Assembly: GCA_964586235.1 (NCBI GenBank)
Contig: CAZPIO010000017.1
Location: 1-64,000, forward strand
Reading direction: 5' to 3'
Length of the DNA stretch: 64,000 nucleotides
From: JAUCQB01 sp964586235
GTDB taxonomy: Bacteria > Planctomycetota > Phycisphaerae > UBA1845 > PWPN01
Shown here in pieces: positions 43,573 through 53,362 of the stretch. The translations under genes and the position numbers were made by a program. Position 1 is the stretch's first letter. Every line of letters begins with the position of its first letter. The notes beneath the pieces were generated by a model. That model was not told where the DNA came from. It ran no database searches and saw only the letters and a list, made by a program, of their open reading frames with translations.

Positions 43573-43599
43573 CATATACGTGAGTGGTTTACATATATG
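43573..43599 (+). promoter_or_regulatory. Second AT-rich near-palindrome downstream of the regulator
   Basis: CATATACGT (43573-43581) and ACATATATG (43591-43599) match as inverted arms at 8 of 9 positions. It resembles the inverted repeat at 41998 and lies about 40 bases before the promoter of the next gene, so it may be another operator of the same regulator. The rest of the gap 43305-43570 shows nothing recognisable. Confidence 0.35.
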
Positions 43600-43639
43600 C
43601 TCTTTTGGGCTAGTTGACCGATAATCCGGCAGAAATCTC

Positions 43640-43669
43640 TTGACATGGGTGGTTGCGTCTGATTATGTT
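43640..43669 (+). promoter_or_regulatory. Sigma70-type promoter of the PEP-CTERM gene
   Basis: A perfect TTGACA (43640-43645) is followed after 18 bases by TATGTT (43664-43669). The next gene starts 137 bases downstream. Confidence 0.5.
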
Positions 43670-43805
43670 GCACGTTAGCTGTGGGTGGCATGGCAACGTC
43701 GGGAGGAAAGAGGAGCCCACATCCGGGGCGTCTATGCGCTGATGACGTCTGTAACATGCCCGTGCAAATCGAGACCCTTAGCGGGAGAGCAGAGGAGGAG
43801 GAAAT

Positions 43806-44600
43806 ATGAACACATCGATTCTGAAGGCTAGCAGTGTGTTGGTTGTGGTGCTCGCAGTGGTGGTGCCTAACTTGGCGTTCGGGAGCTTGATCACGATCAC
43901 CGGGTTCACCAGTACCCCCCCCATGTCAGGGTCTTACATTCAGGGAAAGATAGACATTCTGTCGATCACGGCCGGGGCGGTCACTTATTCGACTCCCACC
44001 CTGAAAGGCGCGGTCACGGCGAAAGACAACAGCAGTTCGTTCGGTCTGAACCTGTCTCCGACCCATCCGGGTACTGGTCTGGTGAACTCGGAAGATGCTC
44101 TGCTCGGCCTAGACGCCGGGTGTGCGGACCTCGGTCTGGGAACCACTAGCACCAACAAGCTTGCTGCTTGGTTCGCTAACCCGATTACGGGCGACGGGCA
44201 GACGAGCACCGCTGAGATCTTCGTGGTCGACTGGGGCAACAGCCTGGACAACTTCCAGGTCCAGTTGTTGACCAGCGACGCAACCGCAGGCATTACCGGC
44301 GCCGTTGTGGTCAAGAGTGTGCGAGTGTTGATCGCGGACCAGCTTAAGACCACCACACTGGTCAGGACCCGGATCGGCACCACCTACTACAACCAGCCGC
44401 TGGGCGGCGTGGGGATCGATCTGGATAGCGAGAACCTTCCTGCTGGCACGCAGATCCTTGGCATCATGATCCCGTGGGATGACGGCGCCGGGGCCGCATC
44501 CGGTCTGGATCCCTGCATTATCGCGGCGGTGCCGGAACCGGTCTCATTGCTGCTGCTGGTTCTAGGCGCGTTGGGCGTGCTGCGACGTCGGCGGGCGTGA
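43806..44600 (+). CDS. PEP-CTERM sorting-domain protein
   Basis: The 264-residue protein has a signal peptide (residues 1-27, ending NLAFG), a beta-rich middle without recognised domain, and a textbook PEP-CTERM tail: VPEP, the helix VSLLLLVLGALGVL and RRRRA. It should be processed by an exosortase and sent to the surface or an exopolysaccharide matrix. A strong ribosome binding site (GAGGAGGAGG) precedes the ATG, a promoter lies at 43640 and a terminator at 44658, so it is a single-gene transcript and probably highly expressed. Confidence 0.88.
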   Translation: MNTSILKASSVLVVVLAVVVPNLAFGSLITITGFTSTPPMSGSYIQGKIDILSITAGAVTYSTPTLKGAVTAKDNSSSFGLNLSPTHPGTGLVNSEDALLGLDAGCADLGLGTTSTNKLAAWFANPITGDGQTSTAEIFVVDWGNSLDNFQVQLLTSDATAGITGAVVVKSVRVLIADQLKTTTLVRTRIGTTYYNQPLGGVGIDLDSENLPAGTQILGIMIPWDDGAGAASGLDPCIIAAVPEPVSLLLLVLGALGVLRRRRA

Positions 44601-44657
44601 GTGACGACTTAACGGTCCGTTCCGGAGGTGCGACCGCGCGGGCCGCGTTGAAATGTG

Positions 44658-44699
44658 CGAGTCTCCTATCCTCTTTCTCCGAGGTGGGAGACTCGTTTT
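44658..44699 (+). terminator. Rho-independent terminator
   Basis: The arms CGAGTCTCC (44658-44666) and GGAGACTCG (44687-44695) pair perfectly and are followed by TTTT. It ends the PEP-CTERM transcript. Confidence 0.75.
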
Positions 44700-44808
44700 G
44701 CAGGTGACGACTTGCAGTCGAGGGTGGAGGCAGCGTTTGACCGATCCTTCGGGCATGCAGGGCGGACAAGTCTGCGATCGAGAGGCGGTGGGCCGCGGGG
44801 GGCAGGAA

Positions 44809-46902
44809 ATGCCGATCTTCGTTCTTGGCTCGGTGCACAGACAGGCTGTCGTTCGGGCGGCGACGGCACTCGTTCAGGTATTATTGGCGGGATCGGTCGC
44901 CACGGCCGGCCTGATCAGTTCACCTCCCTCTTCGGTCACCACGTTTCGGGTATGTGAGATGGCCTTGTCGGCCGATGTCCCCGGCAGCAATCCGTATCTC
45001 AACGGCCCGACCGTGACGGCCACGTTCACGGGGACGTCGGGCGCTGCCGCCGGCAAGATATTGACCATGAAGGGGTTCTGGGACGGCGGCAGCACCTGGC
45101 GGATCCGGTTCGCCGCGACCGCTGCGGGAGACTGGTCGTGGACGACGAGTTCGACCGATGCGGGAATGAACGGGTTTTCCGGAACGCTGACCGCGATCGC
45201 GCCCACTCCGGCCGAGTTGGCCGCCAACCCGCTCTATCGCGGTTTCCTTCAGCGCGATGGCTATGCCTGGAAGCTCAGCGACGGCACGCCGTTCCTGGCC
45301 GTGGGCGACACGCAATGGTCTTTCGCCGAGGAGAACACCACCGCCGAATGGCAGAGCTGGATGAACGCCCGCCAGGGACAGCACTTCAATACTTTTCTCG
45401 GCTGCGTCTGGCTGGCCATCTACACGCGTTCTGGCGTCCCCGAAGCCTTTCCCGGCAAGGACCCCAAGACCGATACGCCCAATATGGCCTACTTCCAGCG
45501 GCTGGACCAGATGGTGCAGTACGCGAACGACCGCGGCATCATGATGGGGCTGACTATCGGGGGATTTCCGGTCAACAGCAACTGGTGGAACAAGTTCGGC
45601 ACACTGGCTCGCAACGACCGGTGGTTCCGGTACTGCATCGCCCGCTACACCGCGTACAACGTGCGCTGGTGCCTCTACGGCGAGGTGAATGAAACGAACC
45701 CGCCCTGGAGCGGCTGGACGTGGCAGCAGCAGGTGTCACACGACGCCCAACTGGTCAAGGACGAGGATCCCTACGATCATCCGCTCGGCAGCCATCACAA
45801 CAGCATCGACACCAGCAGCGCCAACAACGCCAACATCGACTACATCGAAGTGCAGATCAGCCGGACGGAGACGCAGTACCAGAATGCCTTATCCTATCGC
45901 CAGTACGGCAAGCCGGTCTGGTTCGAGGAGTACTGGTATGAGCCGCCGACCTACGATAACGACGTCGTGCTCGGCATTCGCAACACTCATCGGAACTTTG
46001 TGGCGGCCCTGACCTACCCGACGATGGGCAGCCTGATGCGGGCCCACTACCCGGACTTCAACATCAACGATGTTTCAACCGATCCGGGCGCCATCCGCAC
46101 GGGCTACTTCTGGACGTTCTACAAGAACCTTGCCCTGCTGAGTTTTTCGCCGGCGTCCGGCCTGGTCAGTCGCGGACAATGCGGCCGGTTCGGCAATGAC
46201 TACGCGGTCTTCCAGCAGGGCGGCGGCAGCTTCACCCTGAACCTGAGCGGCGTGAGCGGAAGTTTCGACGTGACCCGGATGGACATTAATAGCGGCGTCA
46301 CGACCGGGCTGGGGAGCGTCGCCGGTGGCGGCACTCGGACGATTAACACCGGCACGACGAACGACGTGGCCGTGCTTGTCGTGAAGAGCGGGCCGGCGAC
46401 CAATACCGCTCCCAGCGTGGATGCGGGCCCCGGTTCGACGATCAAGCTGGGGGAACTAGCCAGTCTCGATGGGACAGTGAACGACGACGGCCTGCCCTCG
46501 CCGCCGTCGGCGGTCACGACCGTCTGGACGAGACTGAGCGGACCCGGCGACGTGATCTTTGGTGACGCCGCCGCGGTCGACACCACGGCCAGTTTCACGG
46601 CCATCGGGGCCTACGTTCTCGAGTTGACGGCCAGCGACAGCGAATTGTCCGCCAGCGACACGGTGACTGTCACGGTGAACAGCAACGTGCCGGGAGACGG
46701 GGATAACGACGGCGACGTCGACATGGAAGACTTTGGCCTGTTTCAGATCTGCATGACCGCGGCCGGCGAGACGCTGACCGACCCGACGTGCGAGTTTGCC
46801 GATCTCGACTTCGATCAGACCGTGGACGCGGAAGATACCGCAAAGTTCATCGTGTGTCTCAGCGGGCCCGGGGTCTGGGGAGATCCCCTGTGCGCCGGAT
46901 GA
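44809..46902 (+). CDS. GH140/DUF4038-like secreted glycosidase with dockerin-like tail
   Basis: Domains in order: a signal peptide, a DUF5060-like beta domain (VTATFTGTSGAAAGKILTMKGFWDGGSTWRIRF is split across its centre), and a TIM-barrel of the DUF4038/apiosidase type (FLAVGDTQWSFAEENT, YGEVNETNPPW with the probable acid/base Glu, and PVWFEEYWYEPP with the probable nucleophile). A K319/PKD-like domain (APSVDAGPGSTIKLGE) follows, then a dockerin-like tail with two Ca loops and paired cysteines (GDNDGDVDMEDFGLFQIC). It is presumably an exported enzyme for rhamnogalacturonan- or arabinan-like glycans. ATG 44809 starts the signal peptide but has a poor ribosome binding site. Confidence 0.83.
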   Translation: MPIFVLGSVHRQAVVRAATALVQVLLAGSVATAGLISSPPSSVTTFRVCEMALSADVPGSNPYLNGPTVTATFTGTSGAAAGKILTMKGFWDGGSTWRIRFAATAAGDWSWTTSSTDAGMNGFSGTLTAIAPTPAELAANPLYRGFLQRDGYAWKLSDGTPFLAVGDTQWSFAEENTTAEWQSWMNARQGQHFNTFLGCVWLAIYTRSGVPEAFPGKDPKTDTPNMAYFQRLDQMVQYANDRGIMMGLTIGGFPVNSNWWNKFGTLARNDRWFRYCIARYTAYNVRWCLYGEVNETNPPWSGWTWQQQVSHDAQLVKDEDPYDHPLGSHHNSIDTSSANNANIDYIEVQISRTETQYQNALSYRQYGKPVWFEEYWYEPPTYDNDVVLGIRNTHRNFVAALTYPTMGSLMRAHYPDFNINDVSTDPGAIRTGYFWTFYKNLALLSFSPASGLVSRGQCGRFGNDYAVFQQGGGSFTLNLSGVSGSFDVTRMDINSGVTTGLGSVAGGGTRTINTGTTNDVAVLVVKSGPATNTAPSVDAGPGSTIKLGELASLDGTVNDDGLPSPPSAVTTVWTRLSGPGDVIFGDAAAVDTTASFTAIGAYVLELTASDSELSASDTVTVTVNSNVPGDGDNDGDVDMEDFGLFQICMTAAGETLTDPTCEFADLDFDQTVDAEDTAKFIVCLSGPGVWGDPLCAG

Positions 46903-46964
46903 TGATCGGGACGCTATGCGAGGCGAAACCACTCACTGAAGGCAATCGTTTGGGAGGATGAAAC

Positions 46965-49220
46965 ATGTTGCGATCAACGAACCGGCGGATCACCGCAGCG
47001 GCGATCACGATGGTCGCAGTGTGCTCGGCGGGAGTCCAAGCGGCAACCTACACCACGCCGAGGCAGCTTGCTCTGTACGATGTGTACCGGCTGAATCAGG
47101 ATGGCTACACCGGCGACGAGAACACCACTCAACCCAAGACGGATCTGAACGACGGGCTGAACGGAGACAACCCGTACTACCAGCGAACCAATGTTGCCAG
47201 GGCCCACAACTCCGGCTCCTGCATCTACTGGTATACCTCAGCCTACCAGGAAGCCGGCGAGCCCGACCCCGCCGGGCCGCAGTACGTGGATTATGTCCCG
47301 CCGTTTGGGTCGGGGGCCAACCAGCTTACGCCCGGCCGGTACCGGCTGAATGCGGAATGGCGTTACAGTACCGCCCGCGCGAGCTACCCGGCGCAGTACA
47401 TCGTCAACCACGCCGGGGGCCAGACCACTATTCTCTGGCAGCAGAACCAGGGCACCATGTGTGAAACCTTTGACATCGGCGAGTTCGACATGACGGTCGG
47501 CAGTTTCATTCGCGTCAACGACACGGGGTCGGAGTCGATCACCTTCAACCGCATGCTCTTCACGTATCTCGGTCCCGCCGGCGGCATCCCCTATGTCAAC
47601 GCGGGGCTGGACCAAACGATTGTTCTGCCGGCCGCAGCCGATCTGGACGGAACCGCGGTTGACGCAGACGGCCAGCCCAATCCGCTCGCGGTCACCTGGA
47701 GCATGACCAGCGGGCCGGGTTCCGTGACCTTCGGCGATCCCAACGCCGTGGACACGACTGCGACGTTCTCGGTAGAGGGCACCTACGTCCTGCGGCTGAC
47801 GGCCGACGACGGGCTGAACACGCCTTTTGATGAGGTCACAGTCACGGCACTTCCCGTCGGCTCATGTCAACTCGAGGTCTCCCCGGGCTGCGGCACCGAT
47901 CGGCAGCCAACGGGTATTACCTACTTCCGTGCCTATTGCCGGGAGTATCCATCGGTGACACTCGCTCCCGCAAGCTTCATATTGACCAACCAGGGAGCCT
48001 CGCAGATTACCTACAGCGTGCAGACGGTCACGAGTCTGACCAATCTCACGCCGGTGGTCGTTCCATGGCTGAGTATCGATCGTACCGGCGGCACTATTGA
48101 CGGGTTGAGCAGCGTGATGGTAACGGCCAGCTTCATCCCCAGCCTACTGCCGGCTCCGGCCAACGAGGACAGCACGTTGAACCCCACCGCGTTTATCGCC
48201 TTCTCGGAGAATATGTGCGGGTTGCCTGTTATTATCCGCAAGATCAACGTCAACGTGCTGGGAGCCAACCTGACCACCGTGCACGAGTATCTGGGCGACA
48301 AGGATCCCCTGGCCGACGATTCGGCCGGGCCTCCAGGCAGCGGGTACGACTTCTGGCTGGAGGAAGGTGTTGCGCAGGGCAACGTAGACAATGACCTGGA
48401 TGCCGTTGACGGGAAGGCGTGGCGCATCGTTGATATCAGCGGCGCCAAGACCAAGTACCGGGCAGCCCGGCTCAACCCGTTGCCGGATCCTGAGATCTAC
48501 CCCCGGGCCGGAGCCACTATCGTGGCCCGCATGCGGGTGCGCAACTATGTGTACACGGACCCCTGGGGATTCGGCCTGTTGATTTTCTGGGACAATCAGG
48601 TAAGCGCAGACCTGTTCTGGGGCGGACCCGACGGCAAGCTGATGGAGACAAACCGAACGGGGCGACCGGGCGTGACGCTCACTGGGGACGATAAGTATCA
48701 CACGTTCCGGATGACGGCCATCGGCAATGACGACTGCAACCGGATCATCAAGGTTTATGTCGATGAGGAACAGAACCCCGCGGCGGTCTTGACCATTCCT
48801 AATGCGGAGCAGAAAGACTCCCACCCTGACCCTGGCGACGAGACGCCCGATGGCCTCGGCTTTGGAGCAGGCAATACGGCCGGAACCGTCGATGTGGCCT
48901 TCGACTGGGTGACCATGACCAACGCCGGGGCATTCGCTCCCGGCGAGGAGAATGCGGTTCTGGGAAGAAGCCTTCTTGTGGGGCGTAATTGCGGGACTCC
49001 CTGGGTGGATACCGATGGTGACGGTGATGTTGACCAGGAGGACTTCAGCAAGTTCCAGGTTTGTTACACCGGCATGGACGGTGTTATGATGGAAGGCTGC
49101 GAGTGCTTCGACAACGTCAATCCGCGGGCGTTGATCACCGAGCTCGACCTGGACTACTTTGAGGCTTGCGCATCCGGGCCGGGTGTCCAGTGGCAGCCCA
49201 GCGTGGATTGCCCCAATTGA
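46965..49220 (+). CDS. Secreted multidomain protein with PKD-like and dockerin-like domains
   Basis: A signal peptide (1-26) is followed by a beta-rich domain resembling golvesin/xanthan-lyase ligand-binding modules (YRLNAEWRYSTARASYPAQYIVNH). A K319/PKD-like domain (AVTWSMTSGPGSVTFGDP), an Ig-like region and a laminin-G-like domain (WGFGLLIFWDNQVSADLFWGG) come next. The tail DTDGDGDVDQEDFSKFQVC is dockerin-like. No catalytic domain is recognised, so it probably binds carbohydrate or structures the surface. GGGAGGATG lies close to the start. The neighbours on both sides are exported enzymes with the same kind of tail. Confidence 0.78.
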   Translation: MLRSTNRRITAAAITMVAVCSAGVQAATYTTPRQLALYDVYRLNQDGYTGDENTTQPKTDLNDGLNGDNPYYQRTNVARAHNSGSCIYWYTSAYQEAGEPDPAGPQYVDYVPPFGSGANQLTPGRYRLNAEWRYSTARASYPAQYIVNHAGGQTTILWQQNQGTMCETFDIGEFDMTVGSFIRVNDTGSESITFNRMLFTYLGPAGGIPYVNAGLDQTIVLPAAADLDGTAVDADGQPNPLAVTWSMTSGPGSVTFGDPNAVDTTATFSVEGTYVLRLTADDGLNTPFDEVTVTALPVGSCQLEVSPGCGTDRQPTGITYFRAYCREYPSVTLAPASFILTNQGASQITYSVQTVTSLTNLTPVVVPWLSIDRTGGTIDGLSSVMVTASFIPSLLPAPANEDSTLNPTAFIAFSENMCGLPVIIRKINVNVLGANLTTVHEYLGDKDPLADDSAGPPGSGYDFWLEEGVAQGNVDNDLDAVDGKAWRIVDISGAKTKYRAARLNPLPDPEIYPRAGATIVARMRVRNYVYTDPWGFGLLIFWDNQVSADLFWGGPDGKLMETNRTGRPGVTLTGDDKYHTFRMTAIGNDDCNRIIKVYVDEEQNPAAVLTIPNAEQKDSHPDPGDETPDGLGFGAGNTAGTVDVAFDWVTMTNAGAFAPGEENAVLGRSLLVGRNCGTPWVDTDGDGDVDQEDFSKFQVCYTGMDGVMMEGCECFDNVNPRALITELDLDYFEACASGPGVQWQPSVDCPN

Positions 49221-49271
49221 GCACGCTTTCGCGGATGACGGTTCGAGCGTCGCGAGGAGTATGAGACGTCC

Positions 49272-51560
49272 GTGATCTGCGACCGGGTCACACGCGTGCT
49301 GCGAACCCTGGGAGTGTCTTTGCGCGCCCGGCTCCGCGTGGCCGCGGTCGTTTTTCTCTTGACCTTCCTGGCAGCGACGCAGGCGGGAGCGGCGCAGATC
49401 AAGGTGGCCTGCGTGCAGATGCGTCTGCGCAGCAGCATGGCCGTTAACGTCAGCAACACGGTCACTTATATCGCGTCTGAGGCTGCTCAAGGCACTCGGG
49501 TGATCGTCTTCCCCGAGTGTTCTTTGACCGATTACGGTTCGGAGGTCTTGCAGATTCAGCAGCCGGCCATCGACAGCGCCCTGGCCCAGGTAGCCAGCGC
49601 CTGCGCGGCCAATAATGTCTACGCCATCGTCGGGACACCCTACTACGAGGCCGGCACACGGTATAACGCCGCAGTGGTCTTCGGCCCGGACGGCACTGAG
49701 GTCGAACGCTACTACAAGATGCACCGGGCGGAAGGGTGGGCCACCAACGGCAACCGGCTGGCCATGTTTCGAGTGGACGGCGTGCCGGCGACCCTCTTCA
49801 TCTGCCACGACGAGCGATACCCGGACCTCATGCGCATCCCGGTTTTCGGCGGCGCCCGCATCGGCTTCTACATCTCCTTCGAGTCGCCGGCCAGCAGCGG
49901 CAAAAACTTCAACTACCGCTGCCAGATCGTCGGGCGGGCGGTGGAGAACCAAAGCTGGGTTGTCTCGTGCAACGCCCCGGCGGGCAACGACAGCGGAGAT
50001 TCTCACGGACAGAGTCGAATCATCGGTCCGGACGGCACGGTGTACCAGGAGGCCGGCGAAACGGAAGCGGTTATTCGCCACGTGATCGACACGGACCAGG
50101 CTTCCAACGCCTGGGCCCAGGCTGGGGCCGCCGTCCCCCTGCTCAGCGAGTTCTGGGAGGAAGGGCTGCGGGTGCTGCAGAGCCAGAACCTTGATGTTTT
50201 CGGGAGCGTGACCGCCCAGCCGACCCTGCAGCCGGACATCGGCGTGCGTGGCAACAGCCCCAACGCCTCCTTGAAGATCGGCTGCATCCAGATGCAGATG
50301 ACCGGCGACATCGGCGCGAACGCCGCGAAAGCCGTGTCATTCATCAACAATGAGGCTGCCCAGGGGACGCGCGTGGTCGTATTCCCCGAGTGTGCGCTGA
50401 CCGATCGCAACCCGGCAACGCTGCCCGGCGTGAGCCAGTCGGCGATCGACGCGGGGCTGAGCCAGATTGCCGCTGCCTGCCAGGCAAAGAACGTCTACGC
50501 GATCGTCGGCTCGCCGTACCGGGACAACGGGAGCCTGTATAACGCCGCTTTCGTGGTCGCACCAACGGGCGCAGTGGTCAAGCGACATGCCCAAATGCAC
50601 ACCGATCTGCCCGGGGTCTTCACCGGGGGCATCGCGATGTCCCTGTTCAAGATCGATGGCGTGTATGCGAGCGTGATGGTGGGACACGACATTCACTTTC
50701 CGGAACTGAGCCGGCTGGCATTTCTGGGCGGGGCGAAGATCTGCTTTTACCTGGCCTGTGAACCGTCCGGCACTTCCGTGTATGCCACCGAGTCACAGGT
50801 GGTGTGCCGGGCCGTGGAGAGCCAGTCATTCGTCGTCTTCTGTAACGCAGGTGCAGGTAACGCGTCTGGAGACGCTACCGGCTACAGCCGCATCGTCGAT
50901 CCATCGGCGACCTTGCTCGCCCAGGCCGACAACACCGGTGACAGCGCGGTCAGAGCGACTCTCTCGACGTCCTCCGCCTCCTATACCTACGTGCAAAACG
51001 GCGCCGATACCCCTTCACTGGCCGCGTACTGGCAGGAGGGCCTGGACGTGCTCCGGCTCAATAATCCGGGGTTCTACGGAGATGCAGAAGGGCCTCCGGT
51101 TGTCGAAGAAGTCACCCCCGACCCCGCACGGGCCCTGGCCGGCGCCGAGTACATTCAGCAATTGACCCCAGCACAGGACAGCCCGCCGGTTTCGGCGTGG
51201 TCGCTGGTGGACGGTCCGTCCGGAGCCCAGGTGGACGCCAGCGGTCGTGTTTTCGGCTGGACGCCGGCGGTCGGGCAGATCGGGGGGGTGTATCGCTTCG
51301 AGGTGCTGGCCGGCAACAGCGAGGGCTCGGACACGGAGGTCTGGCAGGTTCGGGTCCTGTCTCGGGCGGATCTGGATCAGGACGAAGACGTGGACCAGTC
51401 GGACTTCGGACTTCTGCAGGCCTGCATGTCAGGGACCGGCGGCGGTTTCGCGGACGGTTGTGAGGATGCCGACCTCGATCGGGATGGAGACGTTGACAGC
51501 GCCGACCAGAACGCACTGACGAGCCGGCTTGCCGGAGCGAACACTCCGCCCAGGGGCTAG
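49272..51560 (+). CDS. Secreted tandem nitrilase-like protein, second half inactive
   Basis: After a signal peptide (about residues 20-41) come two carbon-nitrogen hydrolase domains. The first has the complete catalytic triad: Glu82 (VFPECSL), Lys149 (YYKMH) and Cys178 (LFICHDERYPDL). In the second, Glu373 is kept, but Lys is Gln441 (HAQMH) and Cys is Gly471 (VMVGHDIHFPEL), so it cannot use the standard mechanism. An Ig-like domain and a dockerin-like tail (DLDQDEDVDQSDFGLLQAC) close the 762-residue protein. An amidase role outside the cell is unusual for the family. The start is a GTG with GAGGAG rather far upstream, so it is uncertain. Confidence 0.82.
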   Translation: MICDRVTRVLRTLGVSLRARLRVAAVVFLLTFLAATQAGAAQIKVACVQMRLRSSMAVNVSNTVTYIASEAAQGTRVIVFPECSLTDYGSEVLQIQQPAIDSALAQVASACAANNVYAIVGTPYYEAGTRYNAAVVFGPDGTEVERYYKMHRAEGWATNGNRLAMFRVDGVPATLFICHDERYPDLMRIPVFGGARIGFYISFESPASSGKNFNYRCQIVGRAVENQSWVVSCNAPAGNDSGDSHGQSRIIGPDGTVYQEAGETEAVIRHVIDTDQASNAWAQAGAAVPLLSEFWEEGLRVLQSQNLDVFGSVTAQPTLQPDIGVRGNSPNASLKIGCIQMQMTGDIGANAAKAVSFINNEAAQGTRVVVFPECALTDRNPATLPGVSQSAIDAGLSQIAAACQAKNVYAIVGSPYRDNGSLYNAAFVVAPTGAVVKRHAQMHTDLPGVFTGGIAMSLFKIDGVYASVMVGHDIHFPELSRLAFLGGAKICFYLACEPSGTSVYATESQVVCRAVESQSFVVFCNAGAGNASGDATGYSRIVDPSATLLAQADNTGDSAVRATLSTSSASYTYVQNGADTPSLAAYWQEGLDVLRLNNPGFYGDAEGPPVVEEVTPDPARALAGAEYIQQLTPAQDSPPVSAWSLVDGPSGAQVDASGRVFGWTPAVGQIGGVYRFEVLAGNSEGSDTEVWQVRVLSRADLDQDEDVDQSDFGLLQACMSGTGGGFADGCEDADLDRDGDVDSADQNALTSRLAGANTPPRG

Positions 51561-51631
51561 CGTCTTATCCGAGTCAGAGGGCTTGCCACACCGCGGGTTG
51601 TTGGGCGAGAATGCCACCGAGGGAGGTGCAC

Positions 51632-53056
51632 ATGACCAGGGCTCATCTATGCGCGGTTGCGGTGGTTGCGGGAGTCCTCACTGGGTGGCTTGATCCGGCC
51701 GACGGGGCAGAGGCTGCTCGCTCTCGGCCGAACGTCGTTTTTCTGCTTGCCGATCAGTGGCGGGCCCAGGCCTTGGGATTCGCCGGCGACCGCAATGCCC
51801 GCACGCCTCACCTGGATCGGCTGGCGGCTCAGAGCGTTGTTCTGACGACGGCCGTGTCGACCTGCCCGGTGTGTTCGCCGTACCGGGCCAGCTTCATCAC
51901 CGGCCGTTATCCGGTGAACCACGGGGTGTTCGTTAACGACGTGAGCCTCAGCCGAGAAGCGGTTTCGCTCGCACAGGCTTTCGCGGGCGGGGGATACAAG
52001 ACGGCTTATATCGGCAAGTGGCATCTGGACGGTCATGGACGGTCGAGCTTCATTCCACGAGAACGGCGGCAGGGCTTTGAGTTCTGGCGAGCCTGCGAAT
52101 GCACCCACAACTATAACCGCTCGCTGTTTTATGCGGACACCCACGAGAAACAGTTCTGGAAAGGCTACGATGCCGAGGCTCAGACCGAGGAGGCCTGTGA
52201 GTACATCAAGGCCCATCGGGACGGGCCGTTCCTGCTGGTGCTGTCATGGGGACCGCCTCACAACCCGTATGAGACCGCCCCGGAGCGCTTTCGCCGCCTG
52301 TTCAAGCCGGAGGAGATCCAACTGCGGCCGAACGTGCCGGCCGAGTCTGAAGCCATGGCCCGCCGCGACCTGGCCGGATACTACGCCCATTGTGCCGCTC
52401 TCGATGAATGCGCGGGTCGGATCGTCGAGACGCTTGGAGAGTCCGGCATTGCCGACAACACGATCCTGGTTTTCACCTCCGACCACGGTGACATGCTCGG
52501 GTCGCACGGGGAGATTCGCAAGCAGCGTCCCTGGGACGAGTCGATTCTGGTTCCCTTCGTGGTGCGCTGGCCGAACGGACTGGGGCGTTCCGGGCGGAAG
52601 CTTTCGGCACCTCTGAACACGCCCGAGATCATGCCGACTCTCCTGGGGTTGTGCGGCATCAAGGTGCCCGACACTGTTGAAGGCGAGGATCGTTCCGCGT
52701 GGCTGCGCGGGCAGGAAGGCGACGCGGATCGTGCTGCCCTGATCAGTTGCGTCTCGGTGTTTGGCGAGTGGACGCGCGACAAGGGCGGCCGGGAGTATCG
52801 AGGCGTTCGCACCACTCGATACACGTACGTCCGCTCACTCGATGGGCCGTGGCTTCTCTACGACAGCCGGGAAGATCCTTATCAGCAGCACAACCTGATC
52901 GGCGAAGCGAAGCATGCCCAGGCCCAGACTCACTTGGAGTCGCTTCTCCAGACGGAGCTGAAGCGGCACAAAGATGAATTTCTTCCTGGTCAGGAATACG
53001 TGAAGAAGTGGAAGTACCGAACGGATGCGAAGGGCACCGTTCCATATGCCCCATAG
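51632..53056 (+). CDS. Secreted sulfatase of the alkaline-phosphatase superfamily
   Basis: The formylglycine motif CSPYR (Cys81) is intact, so the enzyme can be activated by a formylglycine-generating enzyme. Other conserved motifs are VVFLLADQWRAQ at the start, the signature YIGKWHLDG and the metal site FTSDHGDMLGSHGE. A signal peptide (1-27) directs it out of the cytoplasm. It most resembles the choline-/iduronate-sulfatase side of family S1. ATG 51632 has GAGGGAGG seven bases upstream; ATG 51611 is rejected. Substrate candidates are sulfated algal polysaccharides, in keeping with the neighbouring enzymes. Confidence 0.92.
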   Translation: MTRAHLCAVAVVAGVLTGWLDPADGAEAARSRPNVVFLLADQWRAQALGFAGDRNARTPHLDRLAAQSVVLTTAVSTCPVCSPYRASFITGRYPVNHGVFVNDVSLSREAVSLAQAFAGGGYKTAYIGKWHLDGHGRSSFIPRERRQGFEFWRACECTHNYNRSLFYADTHEKQFWKGYDAEAQTEEACEYIKAHRDGPFLLVLSWGPPHNPYETAPERFRRLFKPEEIQLRPNVPAESEAMARRDLAGYYAHCAALDECAGRIVETLGESGIADNTILVFTSDHGDMLGSHGEIRKQRPWDESILVPFVVRWPNGLGRSGRKLSAPLNTPEIMPTLLGLCGIKVPDTVEGEDRSAWLRGQEGDADRAALISCVSVFGEWTRDKGGREYRGVRTTRYTYVRSLDGPWLLYDSREDPYQQHNLIGEAKHAQAQTHLESLLQTELKRHKDEFLPGQEYVKKWKYRTDAKGTVPYAP

Positions 53057-53084
53057 AACGATTCCGCACTCCGGGCAGCCGATA

Positions 53085-53117
53085 GCGGGGCTCCGCGGCG
53101 AGTTGGCGTGTTTTTTT
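53085..53117 (+). terminator. Possible terminator after the sulfatase gene
   Basis: A small stem (GCGG/CCGC, 53085-53096) lies shortly before a run of seven T at 53111-53117, with a second run of T after it. The stem is short and does not directly touch the T-run, so the call is tentative. Confidence 0.3.
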
Positions 53118-53284
53118 CAGTTTTTTTGTCGCCGTCCAGGCGATTGGCTTGCCTGTTAAACTGGATAAACTCGCGTCTCGACGGGCGTGTTCGCCAATAC
53201 TGGCAGACGGGACGGGCCCGTGAGGCCGTGTCCTGCCGCCCGCGTCTGCTTCGCATCTCATTGCCGTCTGATCACCTCGTCACA

Positions 53285-53313
53285 TTAGCCGGCCCGGATC
53301 TCGGGTCTAGAAT
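53285..53313 (+). promoter_or_regulatory. Candidate promoter of the lysozyme-like gene
   Basis: TTAGCC (53285-53290), 17 bases and TAGAAT (53308-53313) lie 49 bases before the next start codon. The -10 box is the one that recurs before other genes here. Confidence 0.35.
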
Positions 53314-53362
53314 CGAACAATCGAAGCTGGTGAGAACGGGTAATTCATAGGACGAAACGAAA

